Assembly (NCBI GenBank): GCA_035620895.1
Contig: DASPFY010000009.1
Span: forward strand, 62,001-126,000
Direction: 5' to 3'
DNA: 64,000 nt
Origin: TA-21 sp035620895
GTDB lineage: Archaea; Thermoproteota; Nitrososphaeria; Nitrososphaerales; Nitrososphaeraceae
The notes under the pieces were generated by a model. That model was not told the origin of the DNA. It did not search any database and was given only the letters and a program-made list of their open reading frames with translations. This document shows positions 17,388-26,701 of this stretch, piece by piece. The translations under genes were made by a program, and so were the position numbers. Numbering within the stretch: position 1 is the first letter of the stretch; every line of letters begins with the position of its first letter.

Positions 17388-17512
17388 CTCAATTAACCAA
17401 TTTGAATCTAAGTTACAGTCTATTCAAATGGCATATTGTCCCTTGCGAACCTAACGCTGAGTTTCAATTTTGTTGTTTTTGTTTAAGCTTTACCAAAGCA
17501 TCATAAATTGGG

Positions 17513-17995
17513 TTATATCGTAAGTCCTTTTACCCTTCCATAATATGATTTAACACTGGGTCTGTAGAGATAATAGATAATAATCCCATCTATTATTAAA
17601 CCGATTACACTTTCGAAACTACCAAATATAATAAGTATAATATTCAGGATTATGGATATGATGGTTATAATAATAGTAACTATCCATGCCCAGCCTTTAC
17701 CTGTTAACAGACCCCAAGCCACAACAAACCTTGCTATTCCAAGTACAATTAGTATGCCTCCAAGCACTCCCATAAATCCACCCAGAATGAAGATGGTATT
17801 ATTTGGAATGGTAACGTCTGTGCCATTAATATTTATTGTAACTGTAGAGTTCGAAGTATTGTTATTTTCAAAGTTAATCTGATTTATAAATGGCGCCAAA
17901 GCAACAAGTCCGATTCCTGCAAACAAAAAGATTATTCCACCAATTATTGCAAGTATGCCTATTATTGTAACGCCAACTGGACGTTTCGTTTCCAA
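17513..17995 (-). CDS. Multi-pass membrane protein with extracellular loop
   Basis: A 160-residue protein with about four transmembrane helices (about 8-33, 68-95, 100-120, 124-142). Between helices 1 and 2 is a roughly 35-residue loop rich in N-x-T/S sequons (NNTSNSTVTI, NGT, NNT) that is probably glycosylated outside the cell. The opening METKRPVGVTIIGILAIIGG resembles DUF2127-type or similar small membrane proteins. The function is unknown. Confidence 0.75.
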   Translation of the reverse strand: METKRPVGVTIIGILAIIGGIIFLFAGIGLVALAPFINQINFENNNTSNSTVTININGTDVTIPNNTIFILGGFMGVLGGILIVLGIARFVVAWGLLTGKGWAWIVTIIITIISIILNIILIIFGSFESVIGLIIDGIIIYYLYRPSVKSYYGRVKGLTI

Positions 17996-18092
17996 ATCTA
18001 ATATTTAGAGACCTGTGCAGCATATATACATTTTGAGTAAGTTGGCAAAGCTGCAGGTTGTTTGAATACAGAAATTCAAGCAAATCCTAATA

Positions 18093-18129
18093 GGAACATC
18101 GTCGGTCGGTAAAGTCAGCGATGTTTCCA
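18093..18129. terminator. Inverted repeat between minus-strand genes
   Basis: ggaacatcg (18093-18101) pairs with cgatgtttcc (18119-18128), giving a stem of about nine pairs with one bulge and a loop of about 17 bases. It lies between the start of the 17513-17995 gene and the end of the acetyltransferase gene at 18263, so it may end the latter's transcript. No long T-run follows. Confidence 0.3.
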
Positions 18130-18262
18130 TGATGCGTAAGTTTATTTGATCGTTCTCGATAGCGAAACCTTGGACTTTAAAAGTTGCTAATGCACCAAAA
18201 TCTCGTTATTCAATATAATGATAATCAGTATCTCAATATTGGCTTTTTAACTTGGGTACCGT

Positions 18263-18829
18263 TTATTGCCTTTTTATTACAAATTTGGTAGTATTCTGAT
18301 ACCTGCCAAGCTTCTTGCTATACTCATTTGTCTCGCCTTTCTTTGTCATTCCATTCTTTTCTAAAACTCGCATTGAGACTTTGTTTTCAGAATATACGTA
18401 TGCATAAACTTCTAGTCCTAGAACAGAGAACGCATGATTGATAACCAATGCCACTGATTCTGATGCAATACCGTTACCCCAATATAGCTCTCCAATCCAA
18501 TATCCTAAATTTGCATTCTTGTTATCAAGGTCTATATTCTTAATGCTTATAATTCCTACTAAGATACTATCACCATCAGGATTATTCTTGTATAGTATTG
18601 CAAAATTTACAGCCTTTAGCAATTCAAAGTCTCTACGACTTGAATTGATAAAATTCTGTGCATGTTCTATACTATATGGATAGGGTACTTCCCATAAAGA
18701 CTTTGATATATTGTAAGTCATCAGACGACAAATATCATTAGCATCACCAATTGAAAGTCCTCTCAAGTTGACTATCCGACCGCTAATTTTTGGAAAGCTC
18801 GTATGAGTTGGCCAGTCGTCATTTGTCAT
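18263..18829 (-). CDS. GNAT-family acetyltransferase (RimJ/RimL-like)
   Basis: A GNAT domain of about 188 residues that transfers acetyl from acetyl-CoA to an amino group. The acetyl-CoA loop is recognisable as GELYWGNGIASESVAL (Q/RxxGxA type), preceded by ANLGYWIG and followed by VYSENKVSMRVLEKNGMTKKG, the classic RimJ/RimL end. The N-terminal GRIVNLRGLSIGDAND is typical as well. TTG 18841 is an alternative start four codons upstream. The substrate, protein N-terminus or small molecule, is unknown. Confidence 0.9.
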   Translation of the reverse strand: MTNDDWPTHTSFPKISGRIVNLRGLSIGDANDICRLMTYNISKSLWEVPYPYSIEHAQNFINSSRRDFELLKAVNFAILYKNNPDGDSILVGIISIKNIDLDNKNANLGYWIGELYWGNGIASESVALVINHAFSVLGLEVYAYVYSENKVSMRVLEKNGMTKKGETNEYSKKLGRYQNTTKFVIKRQ

Positions 18830-19056
18830 GGTATAGATCAATATGGTGTTAACTGTAATATATTGCTGTACACATCGGTTCCTTTTTAGTTCTCTTTATC
18901 AGTACTGTAACTGTGAGGCAGACTATACTCAACTGGCTGCTGGTATGACTCTTATCCAAAGATCTGTGATACTTGCTCAATTACTCTATATTTATGATTA
19001 TCTTAAACTACTAATGTAGAATTAAAAGAAGTCATTACTGCATATGATTGGGATTC

Positions 19057-20022
19057 TTATTCAGAGTGGATTGAGCATGTATCCGATAACAAATAATCCA
19101 GTATCTCCTGCAAATCAATCGTGGCAAGACAACACACCTTATCTGCAGCACCATAGTATACAAATAACCTACTATCCAAGATACATGCTCCCGTTGGAAA
19201 CACTACATTATTGACATCGCCTTTTAGCTCATAATGCTTCTCCGGACTTAGTAAAGGACTCTTAGTTCTACCCAATATTTTGCTAGGTTCCTTTATATCA
19301 AGTAAGACGGCTCCAGCACTGTAAATATGTTCTGCATTAACACCATGGTATATGACAAGCCAACCCTCTTTTGTCTTAAGGGGTGGAACACCTGCCCCTA
19401 TTTTTAAAGCCTCCCAAGTTTGTTCCGGTTTGATGAGAAGTGAATGCCTATAATAATTGGTAACTGAATCACCTTCTGAAATCCATATACTTGGTCTTTC
19501 TGTTTTATACTGTGGTCCTACCCAGGTACTCGGTCTGTGTAGAAGCATAAATCTTTGAAATACACTTTCTGGATTAGATCTGGGAAATAATACAACGTCT
19601 TTATCTTGCGAACCGGGTAGCGTTATTATACCAAGTCTTTGATAGTGCGAAAAATCTTCAGTCTTTGCAAGAGCAGTAGACACTGATGGATTATTTTTGA
19701 CATAATCGGAAAGCACAACATATGTTACATAAGTTTCTCCGTCAATAGTCATTAGACGTGGATCTTCAATACCATACTTTTCATATTCCCGCTCTGGATA
19801 CATTACTGGATCCTTATTTCTAGTGAATAAGACACCATCACTGCTTGACGCATAACCAATCCTTGATACATAATCTTCATATTCTCCTATTGCTCTATAT
19901 AGCATATGAAAAGCCTTACCATCATGGAGTACCGCGCAATTAAACACCGCCTTTGCTTCCCACCAACTAGATAGATCAGGAACTAATACTGGATTATTTT
20001 TCGCTCTCTCTAATTGAAGCAT
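19057..20022 (-). CDS. GH130-family glycoside phosphorylase/hydrolase
   Basis: A 321-residue five-bladed beta-propeller protein of family GH130, mostly beta-mannoside phosphorylases. Motifs include AKNNPVLVPD and FNCAVLHDGKAFHMLYRA near the N-terminus, SRIGYASSSDGVLF, the catalytic-site motif GIEDPRLMTIDG, VLFPR and VIYHGVNAEHIYSAGAVLLD. No signal peptide is present, so it acts inside the cell. It could process mannose-containing glycans or compatible solutes. The gene is monocistronic. Confidence 0.9.
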   Translation of the reverse strand: MLQLERAKNNPVLVPDLSSWWEAKAVFNCAVLHDGKAFHMLYRAIGEYEDYVSRIGYASSSDGVLFTRNKDPVMYPEREYEKYGIEDPRLMTIDGETYVTYVVLSDYVKNNPSVSTALAKTEDFSHYQRLGIITLPGSQDKDVVLFPRSNPESVFQRFMLLHRPSTWVGPQYKTERPSIWISEGDSVTNYYRHSLLIKPEQTWEALKIGAGVPPLKTKEGWLVIYHGVNAEHIYSAGAVLLDIKEPSKILGRTKSPLLSPEKHYELKGDVNNVVFPTGACILDSRLFVYYGAADKVCCLATIDLQEILDYLLSDTCSIHSE

Positions 20023-20397
20023 TATGTTATTAAGTCATAATTAGCAAGTTTTACTACTCTATAAATATTATTGTATCCTTTTCAGAATTCTTAGGTCCTA
20101 ATAAGAATTAGGCATAATAGGATTAATAATTCTTATAAGTAGTATCGATTTCATTCATTCTCGTGTAATGACGCATATGGCATAAAAATCGTTCTCATAA
20201 TGACCCTTCGACATTGAGTTTCATTAACATGTAAGTTATTAATAAAAGTGTTTCAAATGCAACAAATCTCTTTGGAAATCCTAATTGCTTGATATGATAG
20301 GTTCAGATCTCTTTTCTTAGAATAGGCGATGAATAACCATGTATGCTAAATTACTTAAGTATTAAATATCATCATGGATATAATTATATGATGTAAA
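20023..20397. other. Intergenic region, divergent promoters
   Basis: About 375 bases between the divergent GH130 and UBP zinc-finger genes. It is AT-rich with several TATA-like tracts, and I see no convincing small gene or RNA. Confidence 0.5.
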
Positions 20398-20673
20398 GTG
20401 AGCAAGAAAGTTGTTGATTCATGTGATCACATGAATAAAGTTGACCAAAACGTGAACGGGAATACAGAAGGATGTGAAGAATGTGAAAAAATCGGATCTG
20501 ATTGGGTACACTTGCGTCTTTGTTTAACCTGCGGCCATGTAGGATGTTGTGATTCTTCTGTAAACAAACATGGAACTAAACATTTTGAATCTACGGGTCA
20601 TCCACTCATTAGATCTTTTGAACCTGGTGAAAAATGGAAATGGTGTTATATTGATCAAGTCTTTATCAGATAG
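20398..20673 (+). CDS. UBP-type zinc-finger protein
   Basis: A 91-residue protein consisting of a UBP (BUZ) zinc finger: CEECEKIGSDWVHLRLCLTC, GHVGCCDSSVNKHG and HFESTGHPLIRSFEPGEKW, with the C, C, C, H, H ligands of the fold. In eukaryotes such fingers bind the C-terminus of ubiquitin; archaeal and bacterial stand-alone copies have no proven ligand. GTG start. The double-CDGSH gene follows after 42 bases on the same strand, so they may share a transcript. Confidence 0.88.
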   Translation: MSKKVVDSCDHMNKVDQNVNGNTEGCEECEKIGSDWVHLRLCLTCGHVGCCDSSVNKHGTKHFESTGHPLIRSFEPGEKWKWCYIDQVFIR

Positions 20674-20715
20674 TAAATCCAAAAGTATTGAATTTAACAA
20701 GATTGAAGTGATTCG

Positions 20716-21420
20716 TTGAAATCCAATAATAAGGAGAATGTGGATGTAAAGCCAAAGATTCTGCCGCTACCCAACGGCCCATATTACTTGATAAATGATA
20801 TGCAGCCCAAGGTAGTTTACAACCTTCAAAATTTCAAAGGAGAACCACTTTCTACGACAGTTGGTACTGCCTTATGCCGTTGTGGTGGATCTAAAAATAA
20901 GCCATTTTGTGATGGTACACACAACGTGATTCGATTTTCTAGCGCGAACAAAACTTTAGAGAATGATGACATAAAAAAAATAGTTATTAAAGATAAAAGA
21001 CGTGACTATCCTGGAAAAGAAATTACAGTGCATGATAATAGAAAGATTTGCTCACATGCGGCAGAATGTGTTATTAATCTTTCTTCTGTCTTTAAATTAG
21101 GCTCTAGACCCTGGATTAATCCTGATGCTTCAAAAATGAATGACATAATTGATGTTGTGAGAAGATGTCCATCTGGTGCATTGAGTTATTCTATCGATGG
21201 GGTTGAATATAGAGATCCAGAGGAACAAAGAAATCCGACTGTTACGGTGTTGAAAAATGGACCTTATCATATTACTGGAGGAATTGAATTAATCGGTGAG
21301 AATATTCAATTTGGGGAAGGTGCGTCAAAAGAACATTATACCCTCTGTCGTTGTGGTGCGTCAGAGAATAAACCATTCTGTGATGGAGCACATAAAAGCT
21401 CAAATTTCAATGATGGATAA
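20716..21420 (+). CDS. Double CDGSH iron-sulfur protein with Fer4_19-like domain
   Basis: A 234-residue protein with two CDGSH domains, CRCGGSKNKPFCDGTH (about residues 54-69) and CRCGASENKPFCDGAH (about 212-227), each with the C-x-C-x2-S-x3-P-x-C-D-G-x-H pattern that binds a 2Fe-2S cluster through three Cys and one His. Between them is a divergent iron-sulfur domain (CSHAAEC, later RRCPSGALSY). It should be a cytoplasmic redox or cluster-transfer protein. TTG start at 20716. Confidence 0.92.
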   Translation: MKSNNKENVDVKPKILPLPNGPYYLINDMQPKVVYNLQNFKGEPLSTTVGTALCRCGGSKNKPFCDGTHNVIRFSSANKTLENDDIKKIVIKDKRRDYPGKEITVHDNRKICSHAAECVINLSSVFKLGSRPWINPDASKMNDIIDVVRRCPSGALSYSIDGVEYRDPEEQRNPTVTVLKNGPYHITGGIELIGENIQFGEGASKEHYTLCRCGASENKPFCDGAHKSSNFNDG

Positions 21421-21603
21421 AAAAATACTGAGAAATTTTGTTTAGCTCTTTAATTCATTTCAAAAAATATTATTACTAAATAGGAGTAAAAACTCGAAGC
21501 TATTATGTTGGATATCTAATATCTAGGTTTAAAAGTAAAGGAAGGACCAAAGAGATATAGAAAAATTATTGCCTTCAGATAGGATTTGGATATTTGTTAC
21601 TAT

Positions 21604-21990
21604 TTAACCGTTGACAATCTCTTCTATAGTTTCTTCCTTACCATCACGTCTATGCCTGCCTAGTTGTTCTACGCAGATAGTAAAACCGACGTGTGCGCAA
21701 TCATCTGATTTACAATAGTTGCAGTACGGTATGCCTGACGATAACTTTACTTCAACTTCCTTTGATAATGATGTGTCATATAGTACTGTATGCAAATCAT
21801 TGATAAATTTAATCAAAACAATTGGATTATCTGATTTGAGAGATTTCTTATCAGATGAGCCCATCCACTGCATGAAAGCTTCTGTCCCATCTTCTATTGT
21901 TTCACACTTGTTTAACTGTTTATTGTCATCAGGTGGTTCACTTGGATCGGAATTTTGATCTTCATCTGACCTGTGAGGATTTTTTTTCAA
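21604..21990 (-). CDS. Hypothetical protein with Cys/His metal motif
   Basis: A 128-residue protein. The N-terminal 35 residues are charged and probably disordered (SDEDQNSDPSEPPDDNK). The C-terminal half contains CNYCKSDDCAHVGFTICVEQ, a CxxC-x4-CxHxxxxxC cluster likely to bind zinc. No known family. ATG at 21990 is followed by MKKNPHRS. Confidence 0.65.
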   Translation of the reverse strand: MKKNPHRSDEDQNSDPSEPPDDNKQLNKCETIEDGTEAFMQWMGSSDKKSLKSDNPIVLIKFINDLHTVLYDTSLSKEVEVKLSSGIPYCNYCKSDDCAHVGFTICVEQLGRHRRDGKEETIEEIVNG

Positions 21991-22207
21991 ATCAATTGCC
22001 TTTCTTTTTATCTGACATTATCAGAGCACGAGCACGTCATATTTTAAGATATTGTCGACCTAATATCGCAGATTGAGTCATGGTGCCTACAATACGATAG
22101 TGCAGATTCAGTCCTACATTGGTGAAATTTTCGATCCTTTAAATTTTTCAAGCACGAAGCAGAGCCGTTGGAATTATTTGGCCCGCGGGATTATGTAAGC
22201 AAGGAAG

Positions 22208-22513
22208 ATGAAAGTAAGAGTCTATTTCTGCAGAGAGCCAGATGTTCAATCCGTAATACTAAGTAACAATAAATTGAGTAGACAGGCGCTTGATACAATA
22301 TATGATTTAGTTTGGGAATGTGAATTCAAGAACATTCTTAATGTAGGTAGGATTTGGCTAAAATTTGCTCAAGATGAGCAAAATCCTTTTGGGATAGCAC
22401 TGAGAAAAAAAAGAAGTCATAGCAGGATGGCTCCTGGAGACATTATACAGGTAGCTGATGACTATTACATAGTTCATGACGTTGGAGCCAAGAAAATACA
22501 GGTGAAGGAATAA
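22208..22513 (+). CDS. Conserved hypothetical protein
   Basis: A 101-residue soluble, mixed alpha/beta protein. It has a basic patch RKKRSHSRMAPGDII followed by VADDYYIVHDVGAKKIQV, which looks like a small beta-barrel end. No metal site or membrane segment. I do not recognise the family, but codon usage and composition look genuine. Confidence 0.6.
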   Translation: MKVRVYFCREPDVQSVILSNNKLSRQALDTIYDLVWECEFKNILNVGRIWLKFAQDEQNPFGIALRKKRSHSRMAPGDIIQVADDYYIVHDVGAKKIQVKE

Positions 22514-22933
22514 TTGACTTCTAAATGCGTGACCAATGAACTATGATATCTGGCTTTCATGTTCTCAGTCAGGACCAGAGAGATAAGCACGGATCATATT
22601 TGTATCCGCCTGCTGGGCAGCAGATGAAAAGCCAAGAAGTTTCCAATATAGAACTTGATATCGAGCTTGAAAACAAGAGCCATTAGTCATAGAAATAATC
22701 TGCAAATTGGAGTCGCCATGTAATGAAACCTTGATATCTTCCCCATAGTTGATTACTCTCCCGTTTGATTACATCATGATATAAATAATAGACCCATGGC
22801 CAATAACGATCTTAAATGAGAGACACGCAATGCTGAGCTAGAACTAGTCGAATTACATTTGTAATTATTTCTCTTAGAAAACCTGAATTACCAGAGGATT
22901 AATATGCCCTCTCAACGATTATGAAATACTGTA
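22514..22933. other. Intergenic region, possible 47-codon frame
   Basis: About 420 bases. A plus-strand frame at 22543-22686 encodes a polar 47-residue peptide (with SQDQRDKHGSYLYPPAGQQ) that has no recognisable features; it could be a remnant or chance. No RNA gene is seen. Confidence 0.35.
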
Positions 22934-23260
22934 ATGAAAGCAAAATGTGGTCATGTAGTTGAAAAAAAATGTGTAGATGTACATGATGGACTGTGTAGAA
23001 ATTGTCATTCTAATTTTTCCTTTATTCTAGATCTAGTATCAAAAGGTGGGGAGGATGCACTAGTGCAGTACTGGTATGCTATGATACTTATCAAACTATC
23101 CGGAGTAAATAAGCAGGAGTCAAGTTGTCTGATTGGGCACCTGATTGAATTTTATCAAAGACAACTAATCATAGTCCCTTCAAAGGAGAAGTACATTAGG
23201 AAGATGTTGTATATGTTGAATTCTTTGCTGACACCTTTTGATGTTAAAAATTTAAGATAG
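22934..23260 (+). CDS. Small protein with N-terminal zinc knuckle
   Basis: A 108-residue protein. The first 27 residues contain CGHVVEKKC and CRNCH, enough Cys/His ligands for one zinc ion in an unusual C-H-C, C-C-H arrangement. The remainder is helical (GEDALVQYWYAMILIKLSGV), without membrane segments long enough to be certain. The family is unknown. Confidence 0.6.
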   Translation: MKAKCGHVVEKKCVDVHDGLCRNCHSNFSFILDLVSKGGEDALVQYWYAMILIKLSGVNKQESSCLIGHLIEFYQRQLIIVPSKEKYIRKMLYMLNSLLTPFDVKNLR

Positions 23261-23386
23261 TATTTGATAATTTCATAATGTGATACTCTAGGTTAAATTA
23301 TACTCATAATTATGTCAATTATGCTAAGATCAATTATTATTCGCAGTTTTATTATGATAATCAGTTTGTTACGAAACTTTTGATAG

Positions 23387-23722
23387 TCATTTACGTGATT
23401 GGGGAAAGGTACTGGCGATATCCTGCTTCCAAATATAATTATCAAAATCTTTTTGGGATTTTACTACTGACCATATGTCATAGTTTTCATTTATTCTGTC
23501 TCCGGCGTCATTAAGGATTATCTTGCCAGAAATGCCATTATAGTCTGCCGCAGTACCAGTTATTATATTTTTGAGGGATTCGACATCAATATTGATTGTG
23601 CTTTTATCAATAATTTTTTCTAAACTCAATGCTGTTACCCAATAAGTATCATATGCAAGTATTGGATAAGTTAAAGAAGTGAATCCATGTAGTTTTTTTA
23701 CGTTTGCATTTTGCCTGTTCAT
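23387..23722 (-). pseudogene. C-terminal fragment of an amino-acid/urea-type periplasmic binding protein
   Basis: The 111 codons read like the last third of a type I periplasmic ligand-binding protein (LivJ/UrtA type): GFTSLTYPILAYDTYWVTAL, LKNIITGTAADYNGISGKI and INENYDIWSVV. The first two-thirds, including signal peptide and ligand pocket, are missing. It starts two bases after the stop of the DUF2182 gene, so the break point probably lies there. I treat it as a truncated, non-functional remnant. Confidence 0.7.
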
Positions 23723-23723
23723 A

Positions 23724-24524
23724 TTACATAACCATCTTGTCTCCGGCTTGAAGATTCATTGCTATCATACTGTCATGTAGTACGATTAATCCAAGACTAC
23801 TCAGTATTCCCAATATTATGAGAATGATTCCAACGGACCTTGCAATCCAAATTCCTCTAGACCAAATCTTTTCTCCAAATATTATTGCAGCAAATAAACC
23901 CATCCATGCTAGATTCATCCATCCAAGAGCCACCATAATTAGAAAATAAGGCCAACAGCATCCAAGACAATAAAGTCCATGGAATGTACCCATTTTGAGT
24001 GCACCTGCAACTCCACATCTCCATCTTCTCATGAAGAAATTCAGCGGAGATTCGCAATAACCGATACATTTGTTCTTTAAGGAACTAAACTGGTAAATAC
24101 CTGAAACAATTAGAATGCTGCCAATTATTATTCCAAGGTATTGTGCATCATTTGACATAACTATACTATTCATAGGAATGGACCATGCTAATAGTAAACC
24201 TAATCCTGTTAGGGTCCAAATTACAAGATACATTCCGACAAAGACTATGACCTTAATTGTAGGAAATTTTGCTTCAAGCGTTTCTACTGACGATTTCGAT
24301 TGTTCATTCGTAGTGAGCTTATTGTAAAGTAAAACCATTGGCACTATTGCCGGAAACATCATTGCCGCCATTCCGGCCGTCCAACTTGCAGTAAATAATC
24401 CCAACAATATTGGATTGTAGGTAATCATAATGTTCATCATGTCTGGCTGATTTGTAGATAAAAACCATGAAATCCCAGAAATTGATACAAGCGAAACCAA
24501 AATGATTTTTTGCAGTTTATTCAT
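23724..24524 (-). CDS. DUF2182 integral membrane protein
   Basis: A protein of about 266 residues with about six to seven transmembrane helices. DUF2182 features: TAGMAAMMFPAIVPMVLLY near the N-terminus, YQFSSLKNKCIGYCESPLNF, and the conserved GTFHGLYCLGCCWPYFLIM. The His and Cys clusters suggest a metal-binding membrane protein; no activity is established. ATG at 24524, with TTG 24530 as an alternative. The fragment at 23387-23722 follows immediately. Confidence 0.9.
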   Translation of the reverse strand: MNKLQKIILVSLVSISGISWFLSTNQPDMMNIMITYNPILLGLFTASWTAGMAAMMFPAIVPMVLLYNKLTTNEQSKSSVETLEAKFPTIKVIVFVGMYLVIWTLTGLGLLLAWSIPMNSIVMSNDAQYLGIIIGSILIVSGIYQFSSLKNKCIGYCESPLNFFMRRWRCGVAGALKMGTFHGLYCLGCCWPYFLIMVALGWMNLAWMGLFAAIIFGEKIWSRGIWIARSVGIILIILGILSSLGLIVLHDSMIAMNLQAGDKMVM

Positions 24525-24790
24525 AAGCAATCAGTTTAACAATAATAGATAACATAACATATAGTTCAAATCTACTATTTGATTTTGCAAAACGAAGAAT
24601 TTAAGATTTGTACAAGTTCCAGTGAATTTCGGTCATTAAAATTAAAGCCCATTAATCCTCATGATTTGATTTAAAGGCCAGTTTTATGATGGACGACATT
24701 CAATAGAAGTGTGAATTGAATCATTCCCCCTGAATCAAGAATATCTAAACTGTGGGTATATATGGCTTTAAATACCAATTAATACCAACA

Positions 24791-24800
24791 CATATATAGT
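24791..24800 (+). promoter_or_regulatory. TATA box of the phasin-like gene
   Basis: The sequence catatatagt is centred about 26 bases before the ATG at 24822. This places the transcription start close to that ATG and favours it over the in-frame start six codons upstream. Confidence 0.45.
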
Positions 24801-24821
24801 ATTTTGTTCCAATTATATCAC

Positions 24822-25349
24822 ATGTCTTCAAATAAGGAAAAAAATAGAGAAATCTTCAACATCACTCTAGATGAAACAAAATCGACAGTAAAAAAGACAA
24901 CAGACGAAGCGATAAAGGAAATTCCACGGTATACAAAAGCCATTAATGAATATCAAGAAGAAACTATCCAAGCGACAAAAGATATCGCAGACAATTTTCT
25001 AGAATCTCAAAAAGAGGTTATCCATTCAGTCCAATCCTTATGGATTCCGTACGTTGAAAACGTCCAGAACTCATATTGGTCTTACTGGACTTCTCCGAAA
25101 CGAGCTACAGAAAATTATGCAAGGGCAGTAAGCAATGTTACCGACACTACTATTGCATCAACTAGATTGGCAAATAACGTGCTATTTGCAACCATGGAAA
25201 CTTGGAAAACATCAATTCAACATGCAAGAGACAATGCGAAGGAGTTTTCACGACTTAACGCAAACTTCGCAAGGACATTTGAAAACGTTGCAAAAGATAG
25301 CTTGCGAGATTTTTCAGATAGAGAAGAACACACACATTCACGACAATAA
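24822..25349 (+). CDS. Helical phasin-like protein
   Basis: A protein of about 175 residues, almost entirely amphipathic helix, without cysteine, membrane segment or catalytic motif. The stretch VENVQNSYWSYWTSPKRATE and repeated helical turns of TT, AN and ST residues resemble phasins, which coat polyhydroxyalkanoate granules; thaumarchaeal genomes often encode PHA synthase, although none is in this window. The charged tail SDREEHTHSRQ is disordered. The assignment rests on composition and is not certain. Confidence 0.6.
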   Translation: MSSNKEKNREIFNITLDETKSTVKKTTDEAIKEIPRYTKAINEYQEETIQATKDIADNFLESQKEVIHSVQSLWIPYVENVQNSYWSYWTSPKRATENYARAVSNVTDTTIASTRLANNVLFATMETWKTSIQHARDNAKEFSRLNANFARTFENVAKDSLRDFSDREEHTHSRQ

Positions 25350-25649
25350 ACTAATGTGACGGTAGATTAATAGAACTAATCTATCCATTTTTATTTGATA
25401 TTCTGATATAGTAACTCAAGTTTTTTCCATTATAACCAAACAGTGTTGATAAAATTCTCCTTTTACCAACACCGAATTTGAATCCAAAATGCTAAGCAAA
25501 CGATAATGTATTGACATGATGTTTTTATAATAAATTCATTGTAAAAAGAAATTTGACTTTCACCATGCTAGCTCAATAATCAGTAATTCACTTACAAAAT
25601 AATATTATCTATTGGTATATTTATTGACCCTTGATGAATTTAATCAAGA

Positions 25650-26447
25650 ATGAATGAATCAGAACTAAAGGACATATTTGTTAGTTCAATAGAATCAGGA
25701 CACATCATAGATAGTAAAGGCGGAAATTTGCCATTTACAAATCCTGAAGCTGAAATCAGAATCAAGAGCGAAGGGTACTTTCGTCAATTTGATTTGGTTC
25801 TTGCTGTCTTGCAAAGAAATAATACCAAAGCATACCAAAGCACAGAACAGATTGGAACCTATTATGAAATCCTTATGAGAACAGGTCAGCTAACCGAAAT
25901 TGCTAAAACCGAAAACTGTAGAATTGATCATATTTCATTATTTCCCGTAGAGCTGAAGTCCAATTGTGATACTTTGGATGGACGATTGTCTAATCAAATT
26001 GTGAATGGCATAATCACTTTTGGAAGATCTATAGTGGTTCTGGATAAAAAGCATGTCCATAAAGACTCGCTAAAATTCTTGCGCTTGCTACCTGCTACAA
26101 TAATAGGATACACTGGTATAGAGGATCGCTTTAGGGTTATGTCAGTATTTGATAGAAACATAAATACAGGAATTTTTAATTTATCCAAAAGGAGGTTTAC
26201 CAAAACTCTCCTAGACAATGGTATAGTAGATGGTGTTGACAGGATATACTTGAGGCTTCTCACTCTACAGAGAATAAGTCAGAAGATAGTATTCAATGAA
26301 TTCTACAATTCAAATCCAGGATTCTTAAAGGAGGAGATTGAATTTCTACACCAGTTTTCTACCATAAAGTCAGCAATGACATACAGAAAACAGATCGCAT
26401 CATGTATCCAAGAAAGCGAATGCAAAAAGATGACAGACTACTTGTAG
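25650..26447 (+). CDS. PD-(D/E)XK-nuclease-like protein
   Basis: A 265-residue protein. D48 in RQFDLVLAVLQ and the strand FPVELKSNCDTLDGRLSNQI, with E101 and K103, match the D...ExK core of the PD-(D/E)XK nuclease fold, and the following NGIITFGRSIVVLD is typical of VRR-like or MmcB-like family members. The C-terminal 110 residues are helical. The gene has no neighbouring methyltransferase or helicase, so it is not obviously a restriction enzyme. The role may be DNA repair or defence. Confidence 0.55.
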   Translation: MNESELKDIFVSSIESGHIIDSKGGNLPFTNPEAEIRIKSEGYFRQFDLVLAVLQRNNTKAYQSTEQIGTYYEILMRTGQLTEIAKTENCRIDHISLFPVELKSNCDTLDGRLSNQIVNGIITFGRSIVVLDKKHVHKDSLKFLRLLPATIIGYTGIEDRFRVMSVFDRNINTGIFNLSKRRFTKTLLDNGIVDGVDRIYLRLLTLQRISQKIVFNEFYNSNPGFLKEEIEFLHQFSTIKSAMTYRKQIASCIQESECKKMTDYL

Positions 26448-26701
26448 TCGGCTTACAAATTATCCCTCCTGGACCTAGATCAGCAAGGCATGAATGGATG
26501 AAAGGATGTTTAATTGTAGTGGCCTACGGATCATTTGGATTATCATTCGCGCTAACCTAAAAGTCTACAGTGCTAATAGTACAGGTTTCAAGATAAAGAT
26601 GTCCCTTTCATGTATGCCAACAGAATTAATAAGCTAACTTGAGTAGAAATAAGCTTCATTCCTTACTATGAACTATAGCCTTGATTGTCTAGATATTACA
26701 T

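Noticed and set aside
22543..22686. 47-codon plus-strand frame
   Set aside because: Polar sequence without motif or family; mentioned only in the gap entry.
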